DNA of 64,000 nt from Halomonas sp. 54_146 (GTDB lineage: Bacteria > Pseudomonadota > Gammaproteobacteria > Pseudomonadales > Halomonadaceae), in assembly GCF_001507855.1 (NCBI RefSeq), contig NZ_LGEN01000015.1:1-64000 (forward strand). The letters are read 5' to 3'. Positions within the stretch are counted from its first letter, which is position 1. Each line of letters opens with the position of its first letter. Under the pieces are notes generated by a model. The model was not told the DNA's origin. It made no database searches and saw only the letters and a program-made list of their open reading frames with translations. The position numbers were made by a program, and so were the translations under genes. This document shows, piece by piece, positions 1-7,329 of this stretch.

Positions 1-226
1 GTCGTGAACAACGTCCGGTTTCAGGATGGGGAGCAGGTAACCGATCAATCAGACAGGACTGCCGCCTGACTGCCATCCACCAGATTTGACTATAACTCGA
101 AGGATGAATAGCGACGCCATTTAAAAAACGTTTTTCGGGATCGTTAGGGAATGGGTCTTCAACTTCATCGGCGAGCTTGGCCTCTATCTGTCTTTTCGTC
201 TTTAAACTTAATGTTTTTCTCGCCAT
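1..226 (-). CDS. Hypothetical protein, cut by the left window edge
   Basis: An open frame starts at the ATG at 224-226 and runs 75 codons without a stop to the window edge, so its C-terminus is outside. The N-terminus is rich in Lys, Arg and Thr (begins MARKTLSLKTKRQ) and is followed by an acidic stretch and a Trp-Trp pair. I do not recognise the family. It lies 54 bp downstream of the Fic gene on the same strand, so it may be co-transcribed with it. A possible Shine-Dalgarno (AAGG) sits rather far upstream. That the frame is coding rests only on openness and position. Confidence 0.42.
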   Translation of the reverse strand, partial: MARKTLSLKTKRQIEAKLADEVEDPFPNDPEKRFLNGVAIHPSSYSQIWWMAVRRQSCLIDRLPAPHPETGRCSR

Positions 227-280
227 GGTATGGATAGAGCGCCTTGTGAATTTTGGTGTTAATTATTATTTATATTCTTG

Positions 281-973
281 CTAGCCTATGTTTAGGCCTA
301 GCGTGAAGTTACGAATAATTTTTTCATCTAAACAGCTTCGCAGAAACCTATTCATTGCTCGCATATCATTCGATGAATAGAAGTCGAGCATCAATGTGTT
401 AAATTCTTGCTGACGCTTCGCTTGAACATTGATCACAGGGAAGCCATTAGCCAACAAAATACCGTTCATCATGAAACGGCCAGTGCGCTTGTTGACGTCC
501 CAAAAAAATTGAGCGCGAGCCATTTGTAAAAATGCCGTGATGGCCTGATCGTAAACATCAGCCTCACGGTAGACCTGTTGCTCAACTTCAAGCCATGTTG
601 CATCCAACTCATCGGGAGCGGGCGGCTCATACTCAGAGCCAGCGATAGAGACATAACCTGAACGGAACTTACCCCACTCTAACGCTTCTTCTTTTCCGGC
701 GATCTTGTGAATACTTAGAGCCGTTTTTTTGTCAAATTTAAACTCACCCTGCTCGACCAAATCAAAAATGAACGCCCACGCTTTGGCTTGGTTGATAGCC
801 ATGTTTTGATCGCTGATGCGATGCCCACCCACGGTAATGCCATCAAGGATGGTCTGCACCTCAGGCAGCGTCATGGCAACACCTTCAAGGTTAACCGCAT
901 CATAAACCAAAGCAGGCACATCTCTTTTAGCCAGCTGTACAGCCAAGGGTATATTGGGTTTCATGTTCCACAT
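281..973 (-). CDS. Fic/DOC family protein with degenerate Fic motif
   Basis: This 230-residue protein has the all-helical Fic fold pattern. Fic enzymes usually transfer AMP or another phosphate-containing group to a target hydroxyl, using the motif HPFxxGNxR or, in Doc, HxFxDGNKR. Here the corresponding stretch at residues 155-166 reads QFFWDVNKRTGR: the catalytic His is Gln and the Gly before Asn is Val, while Asp, Asn, Lys and Arg are kept. The protein may therefore be catalytically altered or inactive. I chose the ATG at 971-973 because AGGAG lies just upstream; an in-frame start 21 bp earlier lacks this. It sits in an AT-richer patch next to a toxin-antitoxin pair, which suggests horizontal acquisition. 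Confidence 0.8.
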   Translation of the reverse strand: MWNMKPNIPLAVQLAKRDVPALVYDAVNLEGVAMTLPEVQTILDGITVGGHRISDQNMAINQAKAWAFIFDLVEQGEFKFDKKTALSIHKIAGKEEALEWGKFRSGYVSIAGSEYEPPAPDELDATWLEVEQQVYREADVYDQAITAFLQMARAQFFWDVNKRTGRFMMNGILLANGFPVINVQAKRQQEFNTLMLDFYSSNDMRAMNRFLRSCLDEKIIRNFTLGLNIG

Positions 974-1079
974 GTTATCTCCTGATTGGCGCATAAGGTG
1001 GCGGGTTACACTAAGGCTCTAAAGACGGCTTGTGGTTCTTTGGTCACGATATACGAGAATTTTACCGTGGAGCGTCTTA

Positions 1080-1379
1080 TTAACGCCTAAGCCCGAAATC
1101 CTCACGAATAATCTCAGGATGACGAAACGCAATCTCGATTAACGCCTTGGCTGGCCCAGACGGCTTACGCCGCCCCTGCTCCCATTCCTGAAGCGTACGC
1201 GGAGAAATATGCAACACCTCGGCAAACTCTCGCTGCGTGAGGCCGGTTTTCCCTCTAGCCTCTGCTACTTCATTGGGCTCAACATGGCTAACCCGTGCGG
1301 TTTTGCCCGCTTTCATTTCTTTGACTGACTGAAGCAGCTTGTTCCCAAGCTCCTCAGCGCTAAGAACCTCTTTACTCAT
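1080..1379 (-). CDS. higA: HigA-type antitoxin, XRE-family DNA-binding protein
   Basis: This 99-residue protein carries a helix-turn-helix of the Xre/Cro type in its centre and C-terminal half, around GLTQREFAEVLHISPRTLQEWEQG, where the Gln-Arg-Glu and Ser-Pro-Arg-Thr parts mark the two helices. It should bind and neutralise the toxin encoded directly upstream and repress the shared promoter. The ATG at 1377-1379 overlaps the toxin stop codon by 8 bp, indicating translational coupling. Toxin-first gene order is typical of higBA. The N-terminal region before the HTH is probably the toxin-neutralising part, as in HigA2-like proteins; that assignment is inferred. Confidence 0.85.
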   Translation of the reverse strand: MSKEVLSAEELGNKLLQSVKEMKAGKTARVSHVEPNEVAEARGKTGLTQREFAEVLHISPRTLQEWEQGRRKPSGPAKALIEIAFRHPEIIREDFGLRR

Positions 1380-1686
1380 TTTCCAATACCTCACGAATCG
1401 CCTTCAGGATATGCGCAGGTATATTCTCCCTGACGGCCTTCTTGTAGATCACCAATAACCAGATCTCACCATTTACTAACCTGGTGAAGTAGATGACACG
1501 CACTCCACCACGCTTCCCTGAACCCGCTACAGACCACCGAACCTTTCTGCATCCGCCGCTGCCAGGAATGGGATCGCCCACTTCCGGATTGGCCGCCAGC
1601 CAAGCGAAGAAGGCAATTCGCTCCTCCGCCGTCCATATTTTTCTGGCATCCTCTTCGAATGTGGGCGTTTCGATGATGGTAAACAT
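1372..1686 (-). CDS. higB: HigB-type (RelE superfamily) toxin
   Basis: This 104-residue basic protein begins MFTIIETPTF, the usual opening of HigB-2-like toxins, and has the RelE-fold strand pattern with GGCRKVRW, GKRGGVRVIYF and the C-terminal LLVIYKKA segment. Members of the family are ribosome-dependent mRNA endonucleases. The C-terminal Lys-Lys and the Arg of GVRVIY are plausible active-site contacts. The ATG at 1684-1686 was preferred over in-frame TTG and GTG codons 6 to 9 bp upstream because the resulting N-terminus matches the family. It is the first gene of a two-gene operon with the antitoxin overlapping its 3-prime end. Confidence 0.85.
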   Translation of the reverse strand: MFTIIETPTFEEDARKIWTAEERIAFFAWLAANPEVGDPIPGSGGCRKVRWSVAGSGKRGGVRVIYFTRLVNGEIWLLVIYKKAVRENIPAHILKAIREVLENE

Positions 1687-1696
1687 AATCACCAAG

Positions 1697-1713
1697 ATAC
1701 GTCATTGACGTAT
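1697..1713. promoter_or_regulatory. Palindromic operator of the higBA promoter
   Basis: ATACGTCATTGACGTAT is a perfect 17-bp palindrome (8-bp arms, one central base) placed 11 bp upstream of the toxin start codon. Position and symmetry fit the autoregulatory site bound by the HTH antitoxin or toxin-antitoxin complex. Binding is inferred from how such systems usually work. Confidence 0.6.
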
Positions 1714-1757
1714 TTTTGCAAGACAGCGGATAGCAGGGGTAACGCCTTGGGTAAGCC

Positions 1758-1827
1758 GCCGGTGCTGAACGCGCCCTTGATGAACTGCACCACGCCGACT
1801 TTCATGCCGTGGCCAAGGGCGCGCTGG
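1758..1827 (-). pseudogene. cobO: Relic of cobO (corrinoid adenosyltransferase)
   Basis: Read on the minus strand, 1827-1758 translates to QRALGHGMKVGVVQFIKGAF followed by STG. This matches the conserved block just after the P-loop of CobO/BtuR-type ATP:corrinoid adenosyltransferases. Nothing of the preceding P-loop region remains: the ytoQ stop codon is only 17 bp upstream. An AAGGAG ribosome-binding-like sequence at 1831-1836 may be a remnant of the original gene start. Similarity ends at about 1757, where the toxin-antitoxin patch begins. The placement beside a cobalamin cluster supports the identification. It looks like internal deletion plus truncation by the accessory patch. Confidence 0.7.
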
Positions 1828-1844
1828 GATCTCCTTGGGGTGAG

Positions 1845-2285
1845 TTACGCTTTTAGCACGTAGCGTAACGTCTCAACCACCTGATCGGTAGTGGTGCACC
1901 AGGCTTGCGCTTGAGCGTCGACTTCTTTCAGCGGGTGAACAATCTCTTCGCTGTGCAGCGTAATGTAGGGCTTGGCCAGTGCCGCGCAGTAGCCCGCATC
2001 AAAGGCAGCGTTCCACTGTTTGTACTGGTCGCCAAAACGCACCACCACTAAATCCGCTTGCTCAATCATGGTACGCGTGCGGATAGCGTTGACTTTAGAC
2101 GACTGGTGGTCGCGCCAGAAACTATCAGCCGGTTTGCCCAGGTGGTCGCCTGCGGCGTCACTGGCAGCGTGGTCGGTCACCGGTGCGGTGAACACAATAT
2201 CCAGCCCGGCGGCATCAGCGCCGCGCTGAATTTCTTCCCGCCAGTCAGTGTGAATTTCGCCAGAAAGATAGACGTAAAAGCTCAT
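1845..2285 (-). CDS. YtoQ family protein
   Basis: This 146-residue protein matches the YtoQ family from its opening MSFYVYLSGEIHTDWR onward, with a nucleoside-deoxyribosyltransferase-like alpha/beta layout: SGEIHTDW, VFTAPVTDH and the DLVVVRFGDQYKQWNAAFDAG segment with its Trp-Asn-Ala-Ala-Phe-Asp motif. The biochemical role is not established. An AGGAG site lies 9 bp before the ATG. It separates the btu transport genes from the cobO relic and is transcribed in the same direction, but no link to cobalamin is known to me. Confidence 0.85.
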   Translation of the reverse strand: MSFYVYLSGEIHTDWREEIQRGADAAGLDIVFTAPVTDHAASDAAGDHLGKPADSFWRDHQSSKVNAIRTRTMIEQADLVVVRFGDQYKQWNAAFDAGYCAALAKPYITLHSEEIVHPLKEVDAQAQAWCTTTDQVVETLRYVLKA

Positions 2286-2365
2286 GGTGCTGTTCTCCTA
2301 ATGAGTGTGAAAGGTACACAGCATAACGCACATCATTTTTATGGAACAATTTTCCATGGTATTCG

Positions 2366-3148
2366 TTAGCGCGATTGAGGCAGGCCAACGGGCACAAACA
2401 CCGGTGCCCCATCAACCTCAACGACCGCTAGCCGCTGGCGATACAGGCTTTCCAGCGCGCTGGGCACCAGCATGTTTTCCTTGGGGCCCCAGCAGGCATC
2501 ACCATTGGGATAAAGCAGCAGTACGTGGTCGCACCAGCGGGCAGCAAGATTGAGATCGTGCAGGCACATCATCACCGCCTGCCCATTGGCGGCCTGCTCG
2601 GCCATCAGCGCCATCACCGCGCTTTGGTGGTGTAAATCGAGATGGTTAGTGGGTTCATCCGCCAGCCAGATGTTGGGCGCTTGGGTAAGCACCGTGGCCA
2701 TGGCCACCCGCTGGCGCTCGCCGCCGGAAAGCGTGCTCACCAGCCGGTCGCGGAGGTGCGCTACATCTAGCCTTTCCAGTGCCGCTTCAGCACGGGTGTA
2801 GTCGTCGGCCCCTTCCATCTGCCATAAAGAAAGGTAAGGGTGACGACCAATCAGCGCGGTTTCTAGCACCGTGGCGGGAAAGCCATCCAGGCGCTCTTGA
2901 AACACCAGCCCTAGGCTTTGCGCCACCTGCCGTCTGCGAAGCTGGCTAAGCGGTGTGCTATTAAGCAGCACCTGCCCAGCCCGTGGGGCATTCAGCCCTG
3001 CCAGCGTGTGCAGCAGTGTGGTTTTACCCGCGCCGTTAGGGCCTAAAACCCCCCAACTTTGCCCAGGCTCAATGGTTAAATTAAGCGGTGTACCGTCTTT
3101 GCGGCCGGGCACGTCGATGATGAGATCGTGGGTCGAAAGTACGCTCAT
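2366..3148 (-). CDS. btuD: Cobalamin ABC transporter ATP-binding protein
   Basis: This 260-residue FepC/BtuD-type ATPase powers corrinoid import through the BtuC permease. Walker A GPNGAGKT is at residues 36-43, the signature LSGGERQ at 140-146, and Walker B WLADEP at 161-166, followed by the H-loop in CLHDLN. The start codon at 3146-3148 shares one base with the btuC stop (TGATG), so the two are translationally coupled. A much longer open frame continues upstream through btuC, but that part is a shadow. It is the last gene of btuB-btuF-btuC-btuD. Cobalamin specificity rests on the riboswitch and neighbours. Confidence 0.9.
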   Translation of the reverse strand: MSVLSTHDLIIDVPGRKDGTPLNLTIEPGQSWGVLGPNGAGKTTLLHTLAGLNAPRAGQVLLNSTPLSQLRRRQVAQSLGLVFQERLDGFPATVLETALIGRHPYLSLWQMEGADDYTRAEAALERLDVAHLRDRLVSTLSGGERQRVAMATVLTQAPNIWLADEPTNHLDLHHQSAVMALMAEQAANGQAVMMCLHDLNLAARWCDHVLLLYPNGDACWGPKENMLVPSALESLYRQRLAVVEVDGAPVFVPVGLPQSR

Positions 3149-4134
3149 CAGCGGCTCCGGTAGAGCAGAAACAGGAAAGTAGGTACGCCCAAAAGTGCGG
3201 TGATCACACCTACCGGTAGCTGTTCCGGAGCAATAATGGTGCGCGCCAGCGTGTCGGCCAGCACTAACAGCGTGCCGCCTGCCAATACGCAGGCGGGCAG
3301 TATCAGCCGCTGGTCGTTGCCTAACAGTAAGCGCAGCATGTGTGGCACCACTAACCCGACAAAACCGATGCTGCCAGCGGTGGTGACAGCCGCCGCTGTC
3401 AGCAGGCTGGCAACAATATAGATACACCATTCAAGCGGCCTAACCGCCACGCCCAATGCGGCGGCTTGCTGAGGGCCTCGGGCCAGCACGTTTAGGCTAC
3501 GCCCAAGCGGAATCAGCACCACACAGGTAGCTAATAACAGCACTAGCGGCGGCCAAGGCGCACGCGAGTAGGAAAGATCGCCCATCAGCCAGTAGAGCAT
3601 TCCCGGCAGGCGTTCGGTGGGGCTTAATGCCAGCATCAAGGTAATCACCGCGCCCCACCCCGCGGCAACCACCACACCGGTTAGCAGCAGCCGTGAAGGC
3701 GTCCAGCTACCGCTGCCGTGCGCCAAGCCAAAGACTAAAAAGGTCGAAAACAGAGCGCCGCCAAATGCCGAACCAGAAATGGCTAATCCGCCAAGGCCAC
3801 CCAGCATGGCTGCCAGTGCGCCAATCGAGGCACCACCGGAAAGCCCTAGCACATAGGGGTCTGCAAGCGGGTTGCGCAGCAGCACCTGCATTAATGCCCC
3901 CGCTACCGCCAACAAACCGCCCACGGCAAAAGCCGAGAGCGCTCTCGGCAAGCGCAGCTCCATCACCATGGTGTGTGCTAGCGCATCGGCTTCGCCCTGC
4001 CCTATATGGCTGAGCATCACTGCCCATATCTGCGTGGGGGAAATCTGCGCGCTGCCAACGCCCACGGCAATGAGCAGCGCGCTCAGAGACGCCAATAGCA
4101 ACAGGCCAAGCGGAACACCCAGACGCGATAGCAT
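3148..4134 (-). CDS. btuC: Cobalamin ABC transporter permease (FecCD family)
   Basis: This 328-residue inner-membrane protein has the FecCD/BtuC pattern of about ten hydrophobic helices. It carries the family motifs LRLPRALSAFAVGGLLAVAG and NPLADPYVLGLSGGASIGAL (each a known signature of the fold), the GxVGFVGLVVPHMLR-type segment seen here as GSIGFVGLVVPHMLR, and an LPVG...LLGVPTFLFLL end. It forms the corrinoid channel with the ATPase downstream and receives substrate from BtuF. Its ATG overlaps the btuF stop by one base (TAATG). The family also moves ferric siderophores; the cobalamin assignment comes from context. Confidence 0.9.
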   Translation of the reverse strand: MLSRLGVPLGLLLLASLSALLIAVGVGSAQISPTQIWAVMLSHIGQGEADALAHTMVMELRLPRALSAFAVGGLLAVAGALMQVLLRNPLADPYVLGLSGGASIGALAAMLGGLGGLAISGSAFGGALFSTFLVFGLAHGSGSWTPSRLLLTGVVVAAGWGAVITLMLALSPTERLPGMLYWLMGDLSYSRAPWPPLVLLLATCVVLIPLGRSLNVLARGPQQAAALGVAVRPLEWCIYIVASLLTAAAVTTAGSIGFVGLVVPHMLRLLLGNDQRLILPACVLAGGTLLVLADTLARTIIAPEQLPVGVITALLGVPTFLFLLYRSR

Positions 4135-5063
4135 TAGTCGTTGCGCTCACGTTTTTGGCGGGCAATATCAAGTTTCTCGCAGAGAATTTGAGTGCCTTCC
4201 ATCAGCCGTGGCGTTGGCCGTTGAATCAGTGAAGGCGGCACAAAGAAGAGGTTATCGTTGGCAACCGCCGTCAGGCGTGAATACTGCTGCCAATGGGTTA
4301 GCCAGTGGCGGTTTTCTTCACCCATGCCGCCGGCCACAATGGCTTCAGGATTTGCCGCCAGTACGGCTTCTTGGGTGATACGCGGTACAAGGCGCGCCTG
4401 CTCGCCAAAGATGTTGTCACCACCGCAAATCTCGATCACTTGACCAATAAGATGCTGGTCATTAACGCTCATTAACGGCTCGTCCCACACTTGATAGAAC
4501 ATCGGCACCGGCGGCCGGTCGCGGTAGCGCGTTTCAAGCGCGGCCATCGTGGCGCGAAAATTATCGGCCACTGCCTGCCCGTAGGCTTGCGTTCCTGCCA
4601 GCTTCGCCAAACGCTCAATGGCCGTGGTCACGTCTTCGATATCGCGGGGCTCAATATAGAACACCGGCATGCCTAACGCTTCGAGGGTTTCAAGCTGCTC
4701 AGCGGGGTTGCCGGTCACCCAGCCGATGACTAAATCCGGTGCCAGCCCCACAAGGGCTTCTAAATCGATGCGCGTGTGGCTACCCACCGAAGCGACTTCC
4801 TCGGCTTCTGGGGGGTAATCGCTATAGCTCACCACGGCAACCACGTGGTCACCGGCCCCTGCGGCGTAGGTAAGCTCGGCGGCCCCTGGCGAGAGTGCCG
4901 CGATACGCTGCGCCGGAGTGCCCAGGCATACTTCGCGGTCACGGTCGTCCACCACACAAGGTGTATGATCATCAGCGTGCGGCGTAGCCGCCATTAGCAA
5001 CAATGCGAGGCCAAAGGCCCCGCATGCTAACTCGCTGTTTCTATTACTGGCCAAAGTGAACAC
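4134..5063 (-). CDS. btuF: Periplasmic cobalamin-binding protein
   Basis: This 309-residue class III solute-binding protein has a hydrophobic signal region (GLALLLMAATPHAD) and then the two-lobed TroA-like fold: RIAALSPGAAELTYAAGAG, the segment DLVIGWVTGN and a C-terminal LIQRPTPRLMEG. It should deliver corrinoids to BtuCD. The likely start is a GTG at 5061-5063, giving a 20-bp overlap with the end of btuB; a TTG three codons later is an alternative. No ATG precedes the signal region in frame. No strong ribosome-binding site is visible, so translation may depend on coupling to btuB. Confidence 0.88.
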   Translation of the reverse strand: MFTLASNRNSELACGAFGLALLLMAATPHADDHTPCVVDDRDREVCLGTPAQRIAALSPGAAELTYAAGAGDHVVAVVSYSDYPPEAEEVASVGSHTRIDLEALVGLAPDLVIGWVTGNPAEQLETLEALGMPVFYIEPRDIEDVTTAIERLAKLAGTQAYGQAVADNFRATMAALETRYRDRPPVPMFYQVWDEPLMSVNDQHLIGQVIEICGGDNIFGEQARLVPRITQEAVLAANPEAIVAGGMGEENRHWLTHWQQYSRLTAVANDNLFFVPPSLIQRPTPRLMEGTQILCEKLDIARQKRERND

Positions 5064-6906
5064 TCAAGAACCCTGCCCGGCCTGCGTTAATGTAGTCGTC
5101 GCCATCAAAGAACTTGGCCGTCGAGTACTCCTTATCCAGGACGTTCTCAATATTCAGGCGAACCGACCATAGCGGTGCAAACTGCCAACCGGCGCGTAGA
5201 TTAAGCAGGCCAAAGCCACCCAGGCGATTCTGGTTGGCGGCATCGTCGTAGCGATGGTTCTGGGCAACCCAAGAGCCACCCAGCGACCAGTCGCCCAGTT
5301 CGCGATCAACGTCGAAACGTAGGCTCTGGCTGGCACGCCGCTGTAACCGCTTACCTGCATTATCACCACTGCGATTTTCAGGGTCGGTATAGGTCAGTGC
5401 CGCTGCCAGGATCCAATCATCAATCTCGACACCGGCACTTAACTCCACACCACGCATCCTGGCCTCATTGATATTGACTAGATCGAAGTTGGCGTCCGAT
5501 GCGATCAGGTTGTCGATATCGGTCTGATAGAGCGCCGCATCCCAGAACCAGTGCGCATATTGGCCACGCACCCCAAACTCCAGTGTTTCGGAGGTTTCCG
5601 CCTCTAGATCGGGATAGCCATACCCCGGCCAATAGAGTTGGTTGAACGTTGGCGCTCTGAAGGCGGTGCCGTAACTGGCCCGCAGAGTGTGATGGGTATC
5701 CAGGTCATAACCCAGCGCCAAGCTGCCGGTCACTTCGTCACCGTAAGCCTCATTGTCGTCGAAGCGCAGGCTGGCCTGGACAGCAACAGGAGAGAAATCG
5801 AGCAGCGCCTGGCTGAAAACAGCCTTGTTATCGCGATCCTCTATGTCATAAGGACCACCCCAGGGCGTGCTCCCAGTGGTACTACCGGCCACACTATCGT
5901 TCATATACTCCGCGCCGATGATCAGCTCATGGGCACCCGCGCTAAACGTATTCTCCCAGCGGGCCGTGCGCGTCTGCGTGTCGAGAATAGAGTCATAGGC
6001 ATAGTTGTCACTCTCATCGCGTGCTTCGCTAAGTGTCAAACGGCTACGCCAATTGTCGGCAATCGGCAACTCACTATAAATACCTGCTACCTGCTGCACA
6101 TAGTCCGTCGTGGCCAACGAGCCACTTTCGTCATACTCGGTGGTACCACGTGCGCGCAGTGCCAGAAACCCGACTTCTGCGCCGCTATCGAAAGTATGCG
6201 ACATGCGCGCCAGCGCCGTAGTGTTGTCGTAGCCCATATCTTCCCCGCCACGGCGTACTGGCTCGCCGTCGGTATCGAAGCGGCTAGCGGCGAAACTGTA
6301 GCGGGTACCGCCGTTGCTGCCGGAAAGGCTGGCGCTGTAGCGCTGGGTATTGAAGGAGCCGCCACCCACCGAGATGCGCGGATGCGGGCCACCCTCTTCG
6401 CCGTCGTGGGTAAACAGCTGCACCACCCCGCCCACCGCATCGGCACCATACAGGCTGCCACGCGGGCCGCGTACGATTTCGGCCCGCTGGAACATGCGTG
6501 GGTCGAGGTATGACCATTCTGCCCCACCAGCAGTTGCGGAGCGTAGGCGGATACCGTCGATCAATAGCGCTGTTGATTCATTACCCGTACCGCGGATATA
6601 GATGCTGCTCTGCTTGCCGAAACTGCCGCTAGAGCTGACATCCACCCCCGGTTGGCCGCGTAGCAGGTCGGTGAGGCTAGTGGGGTCCTGGCGGCGCAGC
6701 GTGGCTTCATCCAATACCGTCACCGACGACAAACTCTCATTGGCGGTGCGCGGTGCCAGGGTAGCGGTAACAACAACAGGGTCGAGGGCGGCTAGGTCGG
6801 TTGTCGGTTCGGCGTATTGCGCCTGGGCCTGGGTATGAACAGCGAGCGGTAAGGCAGCCAGACTAAACGCCGCCCGCTTGGCAGTGGTGTGGAAACGGTA
6901 CTTCAT
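5044..6906 (-). CDS. btuB: TonB-dependent vitamin B12 outer-membrane receptor
   Basis: This 620-residue protein has a cleavable signal peptide (about residues 1-24, ending AQAQ), a TonB-box-like region near ALDPVVVTATL, and a plug domain with LRGQPGVDVSS, IYIRG and RGPRGSLYGADAVGGVV motifs. A 22-strand-type barrel follows and ends in a C-terminal Phe-Gly-Gln, close to the usual terminal aromatic. It imports corrinoids across the outer membrane. The ATG at 6904-6906 is preceded by AGCAAGGGAT. The long in-frame extension upstream to 7248 is the riboswitch leader, not protein. Expression is very likely under the cobalamin riboswitch upstream. Confidence 0.93.
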   Translation of the reverse strand: MKYRFHTTAKRAAFSLAALPLAVHTQAQAQYAEPTTDLAALDPVVVTATLAPRTANESLSSVTVLDEATLRRQDPTSLTDLLRGQPGVDVSSSGSFGKQSSIYIRGTGNESTALLIDGIRLRSATAGGAEWSYLDPRMFQRAEIVRGPRGSLYGADAVGGVVQLFTHDGEEGGPHPRISVGGGSFNTQRYSASLSGSNGGTRYSFAASRFDTDGEPVRRGGEDMGYDNTTALARMSHTFDSGAEVGFLALRARGTTEYDESGSLATTDYVQQVAGIYSELPIADNWRSRLTLSEARDESDNYAYDSILDTQTRTARWENTFSAGAHELIIGAEYMNDSVAGSTTGSTPWGGPYDIEDRDNKAVFSQALLDFSPVAVQASLRFDDNEAYGDEVTGSLALGYDLDTHHTLRASYGTAFRAPTFNQLYWPGYGYPDLEAETSETLEFGVRGQYAHWFWDAALYQTDIDNLIASDANFDLVNINEARMRGVELSAGVEIDDWILAAALTYTDPENRSGDNAGKRLQRRASQSLRFDVDRELGDWSLGGSWVAQNHRYDDAANQNRLGGFGLLNLRAGWQFAPLWSVRLNIENVLDKEYSTAKFFDGDDYINAGRAGFLSVHFGQ

Positions 6907-7060
6907 CAGATATCCCTTGCTCAATGTGCTCACCCGCACAGCGTGTTTTTTTGACCGAGCAGAGGAAAACCAAGGGAACATCGGCAGCTTGAAGGCCACC
7001 AGCATCACCCTGAGCCGCCCTCCGCGTCTCGGTATGGAGTGGTTCTTTAGAACCATCACT

Positions 7061-7263
7061 CTTAGGCCGGTCTCCGGGCTGACGAGCGAAAGGCCGCTTT
7101 TAAAAGCACAAGCCCTTTCTGAACGACCACCTTCCCATGCCTTAGCACAGTGGCGTCTTATAGCCGTTCTTATCTCGATCACCGTTGCGGGGGCAGCGTT
7201 GGATTCACAAAAACGATCACCAACTTCCCGTTTAACTGATGGCGGCAACCACCATCAGCACCT
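7061..7263 (-). ncRNA. Cobalamin riboswitch in the btuB leader
   Basis: On the minus strand the leader shows the ordered conserved blocks of the adenosylcobalamin riboswitch: an AGGTGCTGATGG start at about 7263, GGGAAG...GGTGA, GTGAATCC, CCCCCGCAACGGTGAT, the GCCACTGT block, GCATGGGAAGG, and finally the B12 box AGCCCGGAGACCGGCC at about 7065-7081. About 155 nt separate the box from the btuB ATG. High adenosylcobalamin should lower btuBFCD expression. Downstream, GGTTCTAAAGAACC at 7041-7054 is a small palindrome that could belong to the expression platform. The identification rests on motif order and spacing, read by eye. Confidence 0.95.
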
Positions 7264-7275
7264 GAGAGTGCGCGT

Positions 7276-7304
7276 AAGCTAGCAACTTGCCAAAAGGAGG
7301 TCAA
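7276..7304 (-). promoter_or_regulatory. Sigma-70-type promoter of the btuB riboswitch
   Basis: On the minus strand TTGACC (7304-7299) is followed after exactly 17 bp by TAGCTT (7281-7276). The predicted transcription start falls about 7 nt later, immediately ahead of the first conserved riboswitch block at 7263. The -35 match is strong and the -10 match moderate. This gives the transport genes their own transcript although the cob genes upstream run in the same direction. Confidence 0.6.
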
Positions 7305-7329
7305 ATGAAAGAGGCGGTCAATTTTGCCG

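Noticed and set aside
5638..6513. 291-codon open frame antisense to btuB
   Set aside because: It mirrors the codon pattern of btuB, has no ribosome-binding site and encodes no recognisable protein.
6907..7248. N-terminal extension of the btuB frame through the leader
   Set aside because: The region is the cobalamin riboswitch; a normal signal peptide begins at the ATG at 6906 with a good ribosome-binding site.
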